The notes below the pieces were generated by a model. It did not search any database, had not been told where the DNA came from, and saw only the letters and a program-made list of their open reading frames with translations. Shown one piece after another: positions 11,551 to 22,613 of a stretch of DNA of 64,000 bases; within the stretch, counting starts at the first letter, position 1, and every line of letters starts with the position of its first letter. Source of the stretch: Lentinula raphanica (lineage: Eukaryota; Basidiomycota; Agaricomycetes; Agaricales; Omphalotaceae); contig JANVFP010000002.1 in the NCBI GenBank assembly GCA_027919835.1, positions 1,798,001-1,862,000 on the forward strand. Reading direction: 5' to 3'. Both the position numbers and the translations under genes were made by a program.

Positions 11551-12278
11551 GGAGTTCCAACCCTGCATTGAAGGTTGACAAGCGGGAAACCTCGGCGCTG
11601 AGCCCACACCCAGACCACCCTGTCGGGCACGAGCCCGCTGACGGGCGGCAACTCCATGCTCGCCGTTCACAGCGCAATTCGCCTGGAAAGATCCCGCCGC
11701 AGCCTGATCCAGAGAGAACAAAGGTGGAGGACCCTCCCTCCCAACTCTAGGAGCAGGGTTCAGATCAGCCATGCTGGGGTCCAACTGGGCCAGAGCGTTG
11801 TGATTCCGTTGAGAAGGGATGTCCTGACAAAGAGAGCGAGCCATTACAAAGGGCGAGATAAGAGAACTGAGTGTATGCGTTAAAAACAAGGAAGAATTGC
11901 TTCGGTGACAAAGAGACCAAGATGCGCGAACTGCAGGACAAAGACGCGTCGCAATCCAAATTTGATGATTTCTTGAAGATTCTAGCTGGCTCTTTGTCTG
12001 AAGAGCGTTAACGTTTGAGATATAAAAGTCGATATGAATTTGAGTACGCGGTCAGATCATGACTTATTTGACGACATTCTCGGTGTTTCTGGTGGCATCG
12101 ACACGTCCCAGCACGGTTTGGGTGGTGGAGTCTCTCTTCCCACTGCCACTTCCCACCCCGCTGGTTGGCTCAGTAGCCTTGGGTTGGCGGGTGGAGAAGC
12201 CAGTGTTCCCTGCCTCCTTGGTCGTGGCCCAATTGTGCCTAGTTCCTCCGATTCTGTTGGTGAGTTGTGTTGTGGCAA
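11551..12278 (+). pseudogene. unidentified gene remnant with repeated segment, copy 2
   Basis: 12056-12266 repeats 8353-8571. Upstream, 11880-12010 can be read as a charged segment containing KMRELQDKDASQSKFDDFL, broken by stop codons. A possible ATG at 12034 opens MNLSTRSDHDLFDDILG..., about 80 residues, before the mariner terminus at 12279 interrupts it. No family is recognised. The mixture of partial frames suggests a decayed coding region of a repeat. The segment at 11560-11760 has conflicting open frames on both strands and I assign nothing to it. Confidence 0.35.
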
Positions 12279-12415
12279 TACAGTTGTTTCAGAAATTCTT
12301 GTCTTGCGGTCCAAAACCATGGCAATAAATTTGTAAAAATGAAAAAATTGAAGAAAATAGAAAAATAATTTCCTCTGCTCTCTTCTCAATGGTCTACCGT
12401 TGAATCAGCCACGAT
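12279..12415 (+). mobile_element. left terminus of a mariner/IS630-type element
   Basis: TACAGTTGTTTCAGAAATTC at 12279 and about 80 following bases match, in inverted orientation, the isolated element end at 48792-48680. The match is high over the first 45 bp and AT-rich after that. It lies directly upstream of the transposase open frame. No matching right terminus was found after the gene. Confidence 0.55.
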
Positions 12416-13464
12416 ATGAAGCAGCAAGCACTACAGCTCCTTTCTGATGATTGGAGTATCATTGACATAGTTGAAGTGCTTGGTGTTTCCGCAAAAAGCA
12501 TCGCACGTTGGCAAGATAACTACGACACACATGAACATGTCATGCCTCAGTTTGCAATACAAAGAAGGCGACACATTCTCACCTCTTCAATGATGCTCGA
12601 CATTCAAGCTCTTCTCCAAGAAGACCCTTCCTTTTACCTTGACAAGATTTCGGAATGGCTTGCCATTTTTCATGACAAACCTATCTCACTTGGCACTCTG
12701 TGCATGAATCTGAAGGATTTTGGGTTAGATTGGAAGATGATGCGAAGACCTGCCAAGCAAAGGAACGAGTTGCTGAGGACATGCTGGATGGACTACATAT
12801 TGAACACTTTCTCACCAAACCAACTGGTCTTTTTAGACGAATCCAGCAAGGATGGCAGAACTCTGGCTCGTTGTTTCAGACGTGCACTATCAGGGCAAAC
12901 TCCCAAAATATTTGTGGATCACAACAGAGGTGAACAATAGAGTATTCTGCCTGCACTGTCATTGGAAGGTTACATTGCTCTTCGAGTTGTGGAGGATTCT
13001 GTTGACAGTACTGAGCTCTATGATTTTGTACTGAATGATCTGGTACGTGTCAAGTTGTCATTGCAGTTTCTACATTGTACTCATTCATGTAGCTGCCAAA
13101 GATGAACCCATGGCCGGGAGATCAAAGTGTTCTCATTCTTGATAACTGCTCAACACACAAAAGTGAAGCCTTGCGACTTGCAGTAGAGGCCTCAGGTTGC
13201 CTTCTCGTATTTCTCCCACCATATTCTCCTGATTTCAATCCCATTGAAGCCAGCTTCAGCTGCGGTGAGCACAGATCTCACTGTCTTTTTGTTCTATATC
13301 CAGTAACATGATTTTGTATAGTCAAGGCATATCTCAGGCGGCATTGGCGCCAGTTTGAGAATTCTGAATTTCCTGATATTGCCTTATCAGAAGCATGCTT
13401 GAGTGCAGTCGCTCCAGAGAAAGCGGCAGAATGGTTTCGAGACAGCGGCTATATTGAAGTGTAA
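12416..13464 (+). pseudogene. mariner/IS630-type DDE transposase with one premature stop
   Basis: The N-terminal part is a helix-turn-helix region (LSDDWSIIDIVEVLGVSAKSIARW). Then comes the DDE domain: LVFLDESSKDG (first Asp), VLILDNCSTHKSEALR (second Asp), and YSPDFNPIEASFS (Glu). Two introns, 13043-13092 and 13265-13321, have GT-AG borders, and the last exon ends AEWFRDSGYIEV and a TAA. The only clear defect is an in-frame TAG at 12938-12940 between RGEQ and SILPALSLEGYIALR, where relatives usually have Tyr or another residue before SILPALS. Everything else stays in frame, so the copy was inactivated recently or is merely suppressed. It belongs to the widespread fungal DDE endonuclease family that moves by cut-and-paste at TA sites. 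Confidence 0.8.
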
Positions 13465-14285
13465 TATACTTTGTTACTTCCTCATCTCTACTTTGTAACG
13501 ACAATAAGCTTCTAAAACACGCTGCCATTCTAACCATGTAAAGCCTGCCTTCTGCCACTCACTATCGGGCATACCAGCTAAGCTATCACCAACCTAACTT
13601 TACCAGTCCGTCGTAAATTGTCTCGCTGAGATTCATCAAGTTACACCATTCTTTCAAATCACATCTCAGAACTGGAGGACTTGAACATACACCGGGGGCA
13701 AAGTCCGTGTCACCTGAATTCAAGTGCTTTCGCGTCACTGTGAAACTCACATGAAACTCACCTGTCTGATCTGTGTACATTGTAACATACTCACAACATG
13801 TACATTTCGAGTTTGGGTAAATAATGAGCAATTGGCAGCTAGAAATACTGCAATAGTTCTTGATATATTACTGAGTACTTGGAGAATAATACTGATCAGA
13901 ATCTTCTAAAAATAAGAGCCAAGGAATGAAGAACAATCACTGCAGGATTGCTGGGTCATCTTGGAATTTTGGCAGGGACCTTTAACATGTACCTGTGCCA
14001 AGTATCACTAAATTTTGTTAAATGCCTTAACAATCTTTTTTCATAGGCTAACTTATCCTGGTTATGGTTTTTTATAAACTTTTTGAAAGCTAAAGCAAGT
14101 CCACTCAGCAGTTTTCACATAGAAAATGTCATTGTTGTATTGTTTATATGTAAGGATTGATAAGATAATCAGTGCCATTTGGCATGTGAGCTTCAAGATG
14201 AGCTTCACAGTGATGCGAAAGTATTTAATTTTAGGTGACATGGACTTTGCCCCCGGTGGTACTTGATGCAGACCTACTGCAACAC
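13465..14285. other. gene-free stretch with an inverted repeat
   Basis: No intact gene. 13683-13750 (+) and 14265-14197 (-) are diverged copies of one sequence in opposite orientation: CACCGGGGGCAAAGTCC.TGTCACC, then a segment readable as GAKS.SP..K.FR.TVKL. They may be element termini or two relics of the same exon. The 14197-14265 copy continues in frame with the Pro-rich relic beyond MITE M4 once the MITE is ignored. The rest is AT-rich without recognisable features. Confidence 0.35.
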
Positions 14286-14287
14286 TT

Positions 14288-14569
14288 CATCAGGAAAAAT
14301 ATTTTCATCTCTAGAGTCCCCAGAGATATCCCCCAATTCCTAGGCTGCCCAGAGATTTTTGTGAGCTTTTAAAGATCAAAAAACATCCTAGAGATCCTGA
14401 AAGATCCTGAAAGCATCTGAAAGCATCTGAAAGCACCTGAAAGCACCTGAAAGTACCCAGAGAATTTTTAGAAGCCTCAAAGAACTCAGATACTCTAGGT
14501 GCTCTGAGACTACCTAGGAATTGGGGGGTATCTCTGGGGACTCTAGAGATGAGAATATTTTTCCTGATG
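14288..14569. mobile_element. CATCAGG-family MITE, copy M4
   Basis: 282 bp, near-complete inverted repeat ends (CATCAGGAAAAATATT...), TT duplicated on both sides (14286-14287, 14570-14571). The interior contains a GAAAGCA(C/T)CT tandem array. It is inserted in the Pro-rich relic on the minus strand. Confidence 0.9.
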
Positions 14570-14571
14570 TT

Positions 14572-14935
14572 GCAGAAGTGTCTGCTACCAAAGGGGTTGA
14601 AGGAGGGTGTCCGGGTGGAGGTGCACTATAGACAGAATAATGTGGATAAGGTGGAAAGTATCTGAAAGGTGGGGCAGCTGCATAGTATGGCATTGGTGCC
14701 AGAAGTAGTCCATAAGGGTATGGTGTAGGTGTCGAAGGCACGTGGTCCTGAGACTGTGAAGGGACTGCACCTTGGATAGGATTGTTGGTCGATGGTGTTG
14801 AAGTCTGGGCATGACGGTTACAATAGCCAATTGTCTGGTTTTGCTTGAAGTGTGCACTGCTAAGAGGTATCTCAGATAGATTACCGTTTACCTCTTTTTT
14901 ATACTGTTCATGAACACGAGCAATTCAGAGAGAAG
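14572..14935 (-). pseudogene. Pro/Tyr-rich protein fragment interrupted by a MITE
   Basis: The minus strand reads about 100 residues with a Thr/Ser/Pro-rich start and a Pro/Tyr-rich stretch containing PYPYGLLLAPMPYYAAAPP and ending ...STPLVADTSA at MITE M4. If the MITE and one TT are ignored, the frame continues on the far side toward VPPGAKS.SPKIKYFR. No domain or family is recognised. Upstream is a CACTTCAGG-type element, and no start codon or 5' exon can be assigned. The low-complexity composition makes the coding claim modest. Confidence 0.4.
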
Positions 14936-14981
14936 GCTGGAAAAATAACTCGGGCATCACTTATGACTGCCATTGCAAGTG

Positions 14982-15245
14982 CACTTCAGGCAACCCCCCA
15001 ACGTAACCAACTTGGGATGAAAAAAACCACTAGATGAACCTACCCTAGGGGGTGACTTGCCCATGGGCAGGCCCATCTTGGGCATCCCATCCATGGGTTT
15101 CCCAACTGAGTGGGTAGCCCATCCATGGGTTTCCCAACTGAGTGGGTAGCCCAACGGTCAGATATTCCGGTAGGTGGGTAGCCCAAGAGTGGGATACCCA
15201 AGAGTGGGATGCCCAAAGGTGGGATGCCCAAGCGAGGGTACAATT
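14982..15245. mobile_element. CACTTCAGG-type repeat element, copy 2
   Basis: It begins CACTTCAGGCAACCCCCCAA and shares its first ~80 bp (CCAACTTGGGATGAAAAAA.CCACTAG.TGAACCTACCCTAGGG) with the complement of 46868-46790. The interior is a run of GGGATGCCCA/GGGTAGCCCA and CATGGGTTTCCCAACTGAGT units. The far end is uncertain. It is non-coding, and open frames on both strands are repeat peptides. Confidence 0.6.
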
Positions 15246-15330
15246 GGTGATGTATATCTCATGATTTACATGGTGTGATCATAACGAATAAAACCCAAAT
15301 ACTTTTCATATGAGATTCTAGAGTATTCAA

Positions 15331-18300
15331 CTACACCTGAAACAGATCATCTTCGGTGTTTGAAGTATCTGTAAGATCCAATGCATCCATGCATTCCAGA
15401 AACCCAATATCCAATTCTTCCTCTTGTATTTCATCATATTCCTCCCCGTCTTCCTCTTCCTCCCCATTTAACACATAATCAGAATCAATATCAGATGCAG
15501 CAGCTTCTAAGTCAGTATTCGATGGACCCCATGGCACAAGATCATCATCCGGCGGCAGACAAGAAAGTGTCCTACTCCACAATACACATAGGCGGGTCAT
15601 CTCTGAACGCCTCAGAAGTAATTGATGAAGTATATGTTGCTCTGGTTTGAGATATTGTTATAAGTCTGAACTGACAACAAATAGTCGCATCACGTACCAG
15701 ACTCATGTATATCCTTGATAGCCTTCTCCAAAACAGCCCATTCTTCTGAGAACCATTCCCGCATCACTCGGCGTTCATGAGACAAACGTCGTAATTCTTT
15801 GTCACACCTATCACGGAGTAATATACCTCGTATGCCTGTGCGGACTTGCTCATTTGCTAGCCATAAAGGCACATCCGCAGTATCATCAGTATCATCCAAA
15901 CCTACATCGTCCCAGATTGAATCATCGACGTCGAGTGTGAATAACTCTTTGGTTGGAATTGTCCGTGGAGCAACTGCGTGTCGCGGCGCGTTTCTGGCTT
16001 GAATTAAGTCTGAAAGCTTCCCACACAACTGGTTGTAAGTGTGTGCCAAAGCTTTGATTCCAGGATCACGTCGTTTGACTGCGTCAGCAGTGTGAGCCTG
16101 AAGTCGACGTTCTGAACCTAGAAGGTTTTCAACAAATCAGACCGCACCCACCGCAAGACGAAAGTACTCACCACTGATCTGACGTCGGAAGGACCGTTCC
16201 AAACAATCACGTTCGAATTTCCTCGCTTTCAACTTCTCTCGCAAACGGACTTTCACCGCCTTTGCGTTTAATCGTGCTGCTACGAAAGGACTGGATGCCA
16301 CCTTGCGATACTCCGCATTGGCTCTGATACCCAGCGACCGTTCCTTTGCGCGCAAGTCTTTTTCGGCCTTCTGTAGTTTCGACTTCTGCTCATCTAGATC
16401 TGCTCGCGCCTCTTCTACTTCATAGAGTTCAGCGTCAAGGTCCGTGGCCGTTGCCTCCAGTCTGTGGACACGGTCCTTGAGTGTGTCTCTGACGTTCCGA
16501 AGGTGCAGTGCTTCCTGTACTGCCTTCTTGGCTGCTGTTCGGGACTGACCTATATGATAAGTTATTGGTGTGAGTGAGATGGGGAAATCAGATGTCAACT
16601 GAACAACGTACTCGGTAGTGGTCGTGTCTGATATTTAACCTGCTCGGCCCATTGAGCACGCAGGAAATCAGGGTCTTTCAATGAAAAGCGCACATCCTTT
16701 TCACCTTCGATACGTTTACCCTCTGCAATTTTCCATTTGCGTACAATCCAGGTTGCTAGTCCCCACAGATTTTCGCGGTCGAAATGTTGAATTTGTGAAT
16801 CCAGTGAATAGAGACGCAGATAGTGCTGAAAAGCGCAGTGTCAGACTCGATATGAAGACTCAGAGATGATAACACATACACCACAAACTCGAAGATAAGG
16901 AACAAGCTTACTGATAGAGTGCCAGAACCTCTCACATCCTTCGCCGTCTGATAGGCCAAACCCTATGCACTTCCGAGGGTGGTAGATGCACTGGCAGGGC
17001 CAGTTGTGTCCGAAAGCGTGGAAAACTGATATTGCGAATGCGATACGAGGTAGGCAGTCTTTCAGAAAACCCCATTTGATACAGCTGCGCTCCAGGGAGC
17101 ACCCAATGTCGTAGAGAAGTCCGACAGTATAAAAAGTCGGCAGGTGTTGAAATAATATGTCGACTAATGCAAATGCATAGTGCTGTCGTTCGCCGGGAGT
17201 TGTGATATTGACCAGCCAAAGTACTCGATCATGGCGACACAAGAGCCCCATGAGACCAGTCGAGTCAAAGAACTGGGTACTTGCTTTACGGCGGGCTCCG
17301 TCAGCAGCAGTGAAACTGCCTTCGCAAGCATCCAGGACAGAATTCGGTACTCGAAGTGATCCTTTGTAACCGTCGTCTTCTTCTTGGCTTTTCCTCTTCT
17401 TCGAGTTGACATCTATTGGTCGTACACTTTCCACAAAGTGTTGCCACGTAGCGACATCCGACTCTGGAACAAACACGGTTTTAGGGTGCTGCCTCTCTGG
17501 GTCCCGATGTCGACGACTGTTGTTTTTTTGTGTGAAACAGGCATCAAGACAAACGATGCAAGATAGCCTCGATAGATATTTCAATTTCGCGCTATATCAA
17601 ACAAATGAACAACACTCACTCATTCATCAACGTACTTGTCCCACCAAAGCACAAAGGGCATCGCCGTCGTAGATATTCGCTAGGGCAAGACTTCCCGTCT
17701 CCTTCACCTGCTGTACCCTCCTGAATATGACGACCGCGTTTATGCCGTGGGTCATCCGTGTCGTTATCGTTCGTATCAGTGTCATGCGCAGATGATGTTG
17801 ATGGCGTTCGTGACGACTCCGAGGTTCTTGTGTTTTCGATAACGTTATCGATGTACTGTGTCGCCACGTCTTGTAATGTATTGAACCATTGTAGTGCATT
17901 CGCGAAACGGCGACGCAAAGGCTCCTAATAATTAGTGATTAGTTTCGATCGTAACCGTCTTTTGGACACCCCATACCTGACTATGCAGGTGATATCCTTG
18001 ACTTTGAAGGAAATCTTGCAATGCACTGCACCAAGCAGTGTTGTTGGGAGACATACGCAGATTGAGACGCGTCACGAAATCAAGTACTCTGAGATCCACG
18101 GCCAGAGAAGGTTGTAGCGGTGCACATCCAAACAAACCCATTTTCATGAGCTGGACAGCCGCTGGAAGGCAAGAGCATGTGTGAAGCGTCAAGTGTTGTA
18201 ACTCTGATGCTATTCAGTAACGTCCGATGTCTGAGAAATAATCACCCACCATGAAACCGTACTACAATCACCCTCAGCTCCCTTGGATTATTCATACAGA

Positions 18301-18775
18301 CACAGTCCTCGAGCTCCTCCCTAGGGCGATTCGCCAGATTACCAGAGGAGCGCAGATATTCCAGATAGTCCCGGACCAAACGAGGAATAGTCTCTTCGGT
18401 CCATCGTTTATACTGGGCAATGTGTTTGCGCTGATGAGTCGTTTCTGTGGATCCGCGCGCAGTTGGCGTTGAATGCAACGCCATGCTTGCCGCAACTTCA
18501 TGGAGATTCTTCTTCGGTATGGTAGGTTCCACTATTTCAGAGTCTGAGTAAGGGCGAACGCGGAAGCCAACTTGTTCTCGAGGAGTTGGAAGTGGAAAGC
18601 GTTGAGTGTAAGATTCTCCTGAAGTCAGCAACAGTTGTTGAGCTGTTTCTTTGCGCCGTTTTGATGGCGAACTCGAGCGAGAGCGAGAACCTATCAGGCT
18701 GTAAGATTCTCTGGTGGTAGGGATGGGACTAGGATCGGTATCCCGAAAATGTTTCGGGATTCGCGCACGAGACAT
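15331..18775 (-). CDS. KDZ-superfamily transposase (apparently intact)
   Basis: The start is ATG at 18775 (MSRARIPKHF...); the stop is at 15331-15333. Exons, in order, are about 18775-18250, 18192-17985, 17918-17620, 17560-16900, 16805-16615, 16550-16170, 16125-15705 and 15640-15331, with GT-AG introns. The N-terminal part is a Ser/Arg-rich tail followed by the Cys-cluster module typical of KDZ proteins (HTCSCLPAAVQLMKMGLFGC). It is followed by CPLCFGG and the catalytic-domain block IVCLDACFTQK. Downstream lie ALVDILFQHLPTFYTVGLLY, DIGCSLERSC, FHAFGHNWPCQ and GFGLSDGEGCERFWHSIS, then a long coiled coil and an acidic C-terminus. KDZ transposons are DNA transposons expanded in basidiomycetes. 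I saw no frameshift or stop. I could not find terminal inverted repeats, nor a TET/JBP gene of the kind often linked to KDZ elements. Confidence 0.85.
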
Positions 18776-19089
18776 GATGAAGGAGAAGACAAGACTACCA
18801 ACGGCGGGTCCTATTTCTTGTTTGCCGCGCGATGGTTGGCCCAAGCGGTCGACAATAGATAAGCACAACCATCTGCTAGTTTAACGTCATTGCGGACGCC
18901 CGGGAGGCTTTCCATTGTGCAGTCCTGAGCACGTTACTTAAGTGGACTATGTGGACTTTCAAATTCGTCCATTCCATGAAACAATACATCACATTTTTTG
19001 ACTTTCGTCACATTGATCATAGCATAACATTCGGTTGGTAGATGTCTCGTACATACAGCGCTGTATCCTACATTTCTAGATTACAGTGT
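18776..19089. other. intergenic region upstream of the KDZ gene
   Basis: About 310 bp with no gene. It should contain the KDZ promoter on the minus strand and the 3' flank of the hypothetical gene at 19090. No clear TATA box or repeat terminus was recognised. Confidence 0.4.
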
Positions 19090-20217
19090 CTACTTTTTGT
19101 TTTGGACTATATTGATTTTATACTGACAAGCTTGTGCAAAAATCTCATCTGAAGCTGTAAAAAGCAAGTCGGACTCGCTCAAATCTTCGAACAGATGAAC
19201 AAATCGGTCAACCTTCACAGGCAAGGTGCCTTGGTCCGCAATCTCCTTGAGTCTGATCACGAAATGCTGATGAATGGCATGTAAACCTTCAGGATCATGA
19301 CGCAAAAGGAACTCCTCTAACTGCCCCCAGTTCCTGGACATATCAGTGGGTGGTATCCATTCGACGTAGTCAGGATGCACCAATGCTTTGCATTTGGGAT
19401 GATTCATTGGCCTGTCGGTGATACGAGCCAACGCCTGCATCTGTGACTCTACGCGTTCGACACAGCGTTGGGTGGCGAAAGGGTTGCAATATTTCGCTAA
19501 GGGAAGGAGTTCATTTCGAATTTTGTTCAGCTTCGGGTAGTCGGAGGAAGTCATCTCTGCAATATCGTACTCGCACGCTATGCGGGAAGTGTCCACCATG
19601 GGCTGAGGAATGTCACGACTGGCTCGGATAAGTGCACGAAATTCTTGCAGTGTGAGATTGCGAACTGCAGGGTCACTGGGTGGTTCCCAACCAGCGAGGG
19701 GATGATTAGCAGAGATCGGGGAAGGCACAGATGGTGTGTTTGAGGATTCAGATCCATGTGAAGTTGTTTGAGTACGATCATTTGATTTCGCGAACCTGAG
19801 GCGCAATGGAGCCGGACGCTTGCGTGAGGATGGAGTAGGTGAAGAGGGAGGAGGCGAAGAGGGAATAAGTGAACCAAACGAGTCATCTTTGACTGATTGA
19901 CGCGAGCCCATGAGGTCGGGCCTTGAGCGACGGCTCACTTGTGTCAACCTCTGACGCAAGCGAGTTGAGGTAGGGGTAGCCGCGGTCGTAAGAGCAGCAT
20001 GGCCAATGGTGGTGGTACCATGAACACGGTTAGGGTTACGATGATAACGACTGCTTGAGGATGGAGTAGGAGAAGAGGGCGCAGACGCAATGAAGTCGTC
20101 TTCAATGAACTCGCGCCAGCCCACAGGGTTGGGCTTGAGACGGTGTGGCCGACCAAAGATTCTCGGATGCGGTTGCGGCGATGAGTGATAGCTCTTGATT
20201 GTCGCTTCACAAGGCAT
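19090..20217 (-). CDS. hypothetical protein, 375 residues
   Basis: A single uninterrupted minus-strand frame beginning MPCEATIKSYHSS. The first half is basic and Ser/Pro-rich and contains two related segments (GWREFIEDDFIASAPSSPTP and SRQSVKDDSFGSLIPSSPPP), an internal duplication of a short D-D-F/S plus SSP motif. The second half is more ordered: it begins AGWEPPSDPAVRNLTLQEFR and contains YDIAEMTSSDYPKLNKIRNE and a region rich in charged helices. No known domain was recognised, and no signal peptide or membrane segment is visible. It lies downstream of the Spt5-like relic and upstream of the KDZ gene, all on the same strand; whether it is transposon cargo is unknown. Confidence 0.6.
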   Translation of the reverse strand: MPCEATIKSYHSSPQPHPRIFGRPHRLKPNPVGWREFIEDDFIASAPSSPTPSSSSRYHRNPNRVHGTTTIGHAALTTAATPTSTRLRQRLTQVSRRSRPDLMGSRQSVKDDSFGSLIPSSPPPSSPTPSSRKRPAPLRLRFAKSNDRTQTTSHGSESSNTPSVPSPISANHPLAGWEPPSDPAVRNLTLQEFRALIRASRDIPQPMVDTSRIACEYDIAEMTSSDYPKLNKIRNELLPLAKYCNPFATQRCVERVESQMQALARITDRPMNHPKCKALVHPDYVEWIPPTDMSRNWGQLEEFLLRHDPEGLHAIHQHFVIRLKEIADQGTLPVKVDRFVHLFEDLSESDLLFTASDEIFAQACQYKINIVQNKK

Positions 20218-20577
20218 TTCTGTGCGGACACCAAGGATGTTAGTGTAGGTTGAAATGGGTCACAATCTTCACCTACCGAGAGGGTAAACTTTGCGCAGGA
20301 TTAGTAGCCGAACGTTGAGAAATTGTATGCTGCATTTATAGTGGCACTGCTCAATTGTCCAAGCATTGTGGTGGCCACGCCTTCTCCAAATTGGGATATT
20401 GGTGGTTGATTCTCGTTTCGGACTTGCTATTGTTACAAGTCCAGCGCGATGCAGTTTAAGGTCATGCAGGACCAACGATTTCAATACAGCTTACTCTTTG
20501 TGATGGACTTTAGAGCAGAAATATGCTTAACATTAACAAGAATGTACATAGAATTATCAAGATATTTATTGAGTAAT
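20218..20577. other. intergenic region
   Basis: 360 bp between two minus-strand genes. A 71-residue minus-strand frame at 20269-20484 has no recognisable features and is not called. Nothing else is seen. Confidence 0.4.
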
Positions 20578-21480
20578 CTACAATTGTATTTCGGGGCTGG
20601 AATGAGCCAGTAGTTCGCGCTGGATAGCTAACATCTGTCTCGATCGCTTGCGTACCTCCTTAGATTCACGGACATATTCCACATCATTGGGATGTAGCTC
20701 CAGCCTTTCCTCCGTCAAGAATTCTTCCCCACCAGAAAAATAAACGACCACCAGAATGAACCACTTGTTTTTGTCCGACTTGCCTCCTTTGAAGAAATAA
20801 TGCAGTTGGCGAACAAGCTTCCCTATGTGTTCCTCATTGCCTCCCACAACGACCATCAATCTCTTCTCCGTGCTTGGTTTCGGTCGATCACGATGTTTCA
20901 TCACTGCGGAACTGTGGACGAACATTTCCCCCACTTTGACCTTAGGAACATCTATCTTCAACAAGATTGAACCATCGTCACAAGGAATGGGGATCACATA
21001 TCGTTCTCCGGCTTTCGTTCTGAGTGTGTCATAGACACCCCCATCTATATCCACGCAAACGGGTATTCCAAAGAGTTTCTTATGGAACAAAAAGTGGTGC
21101 GTTTCCGATGTATTGGTGTAGGTTGAGGATGCGAAAACTTGAGAAATGGGTAAGCAAAAATGTTTCAAATATCAGCATCAAGATCACACACCTGTGGGTC
21201 TCTCGACGGCGGATCCTGGGTACCATTGTCTGACAAATTCGTACATGGACCTCACGGAATCCGGATCATATACAGGAGTCGTAGATCGAGGAGGAACATT
21301 TGAGCGAGAAGCGGCAAATTTAGAAGCAATATAACCCGGATTGGGTGCGAAAAAGGACTGTCGCCAAGTCGCGGGAAAGGCAATTTGAAGTAACTGATGT
21401 GTGCTGTGATTTGTGTGTTTAACAGTCTCCCCAAACACCAGAGAGCAAAGAACGAACTTACCAATAATCACGAACATCAT
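20578..21480 (-). pseudogene. C-terminal part of an NGN/KOW (Spt5-like) protein, cut off by an LTR
   Basis: Two or three exons on the minus strand. One (about 21412-21188) reads ATWRQSFFAPNPGYIASKFA...EFVRQWYPGSAVERPTG. A GT-AG intron follows (about 21187-21134), and the last exon runs to a stop at 20578. The last exon has GIPVCVDIDGGVYDTL, then VGGNEEHIGKLVRQLHYFFK, which resembles a KOW-type turn, and LELHPNDVEYVRES. The frame begins exactly where LTR copy 2 ends (21481), so the 5' part is missing. I infer, but cannot prove, that it is the downstream end of the Spt5-like gene whose other parts lie at 23019-25215 and 38721-40092. Confidence 0.45.
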
Positions 21481-22613
21481 TGTTAGGTGCTAGCACGCTC
21501 TAACCCTCGAAAAGCACCAGATTCGATGGCTACAAGCTAGTTGTCCTAAAACGCGGGGTAAAGACTGCTAGGCAGTACGTCTACACCGAAGATCGGGACC
21601 TGGAAGGACAATATGTATCCTTGTTGTGGACTGTTGGAGACTTGATAGAGTTTACAGAAGCATTCAGATACCAGAGTTAGAGAAGAAAACCAAGCTAGAA
21701 TTAACGAGAATAACCGAACTGGGGTTCGGGTACAAAATACATACAGCTTATATATGTTTCTGTAGGTACTTAATATATAAGGCAACTGTATATAAAAGGA
21801 TGTCGGCTTGAGGACGTGTCACCACAATAGTAATTGTGATGACACGTCCCAGTGCCGGGATGTGCAAACGCGTCGTTATTGTATAATGACGATGCGTTAT
21901 GAATGATATTGACTCGAAACGACACGGATCGGCGTGAGTACGCGTCGATCCGGCCGTTTACGAGTGTCAAAGATTAAATATAAAAGTAGTAAGAAAAGTA
22001 TCATAAGACACCAGACAAGGAGTCGTCATGACTCGGCTTGACTTGTCTGGGTCTAGAATAACACATACCAACCTAATGGGGAATGTCAGAGAGCGGACAT
22101 GTAACCTGGATGACGAGGACAACAAGGCAAGGTCGTCGTAATGCGTGTGCAATCCCAACGAGGTAGGTACAGTGGCGGGGAAGGAAGAGGCTTCAGCGAC
22201 GAGAAGTACGCGTCAACGCGTTAGCAAGGGCGAATCCGGGAATAGGGACGACCAAACGATGTGTGTACGCGATGAAAATGATGAGAGGGGGTTGTAGTGA
22301 GGTGGAACGGCACAAGGAAGGGGTGCCGGCTGTGTATCGTCATCTAAGATGACCAAACAATGCAGATGCGAGCCCAAGATGATGAGAAAGGAATGAGGAG
22401 GTGCCGAACGGAAAAATGGGGAGGCGAAATGATGCTTGACCAGGCGGGACCGAGGTTTTAGCATGAGGAGGCGGTTCCGAGGGTTTGTGGGGTTACGAGG
22501 ATCCGGGATACGCTGTAATGAGTCGGAAATCGTCGACGTGAGTCGACGATGGCCCTATCGTGGTGGCGGCGCCTCGTTAGTGCGAAAGTAATCCGTTCAT
22601 CGAACGGATTACA
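21481..22613 (-). mobile_element. LTR of a retrotransposon, copy 2
   Basis: 1133 bp running on the minus strand from TGTAATCCGTTC (22613) to CACCTAACA (21481), so it has TG...CA ends. It begins with a perfect palindrome GTAATCCGTTCATCGAACGGATTAC (25 bp; only the GTAATCCGTTC half needs noting). It is similar throughout to LTR copy 1, which is in the opposite orientation. It is inserted in or against the Spt5-like coding sequence. Confidence 0.65.
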
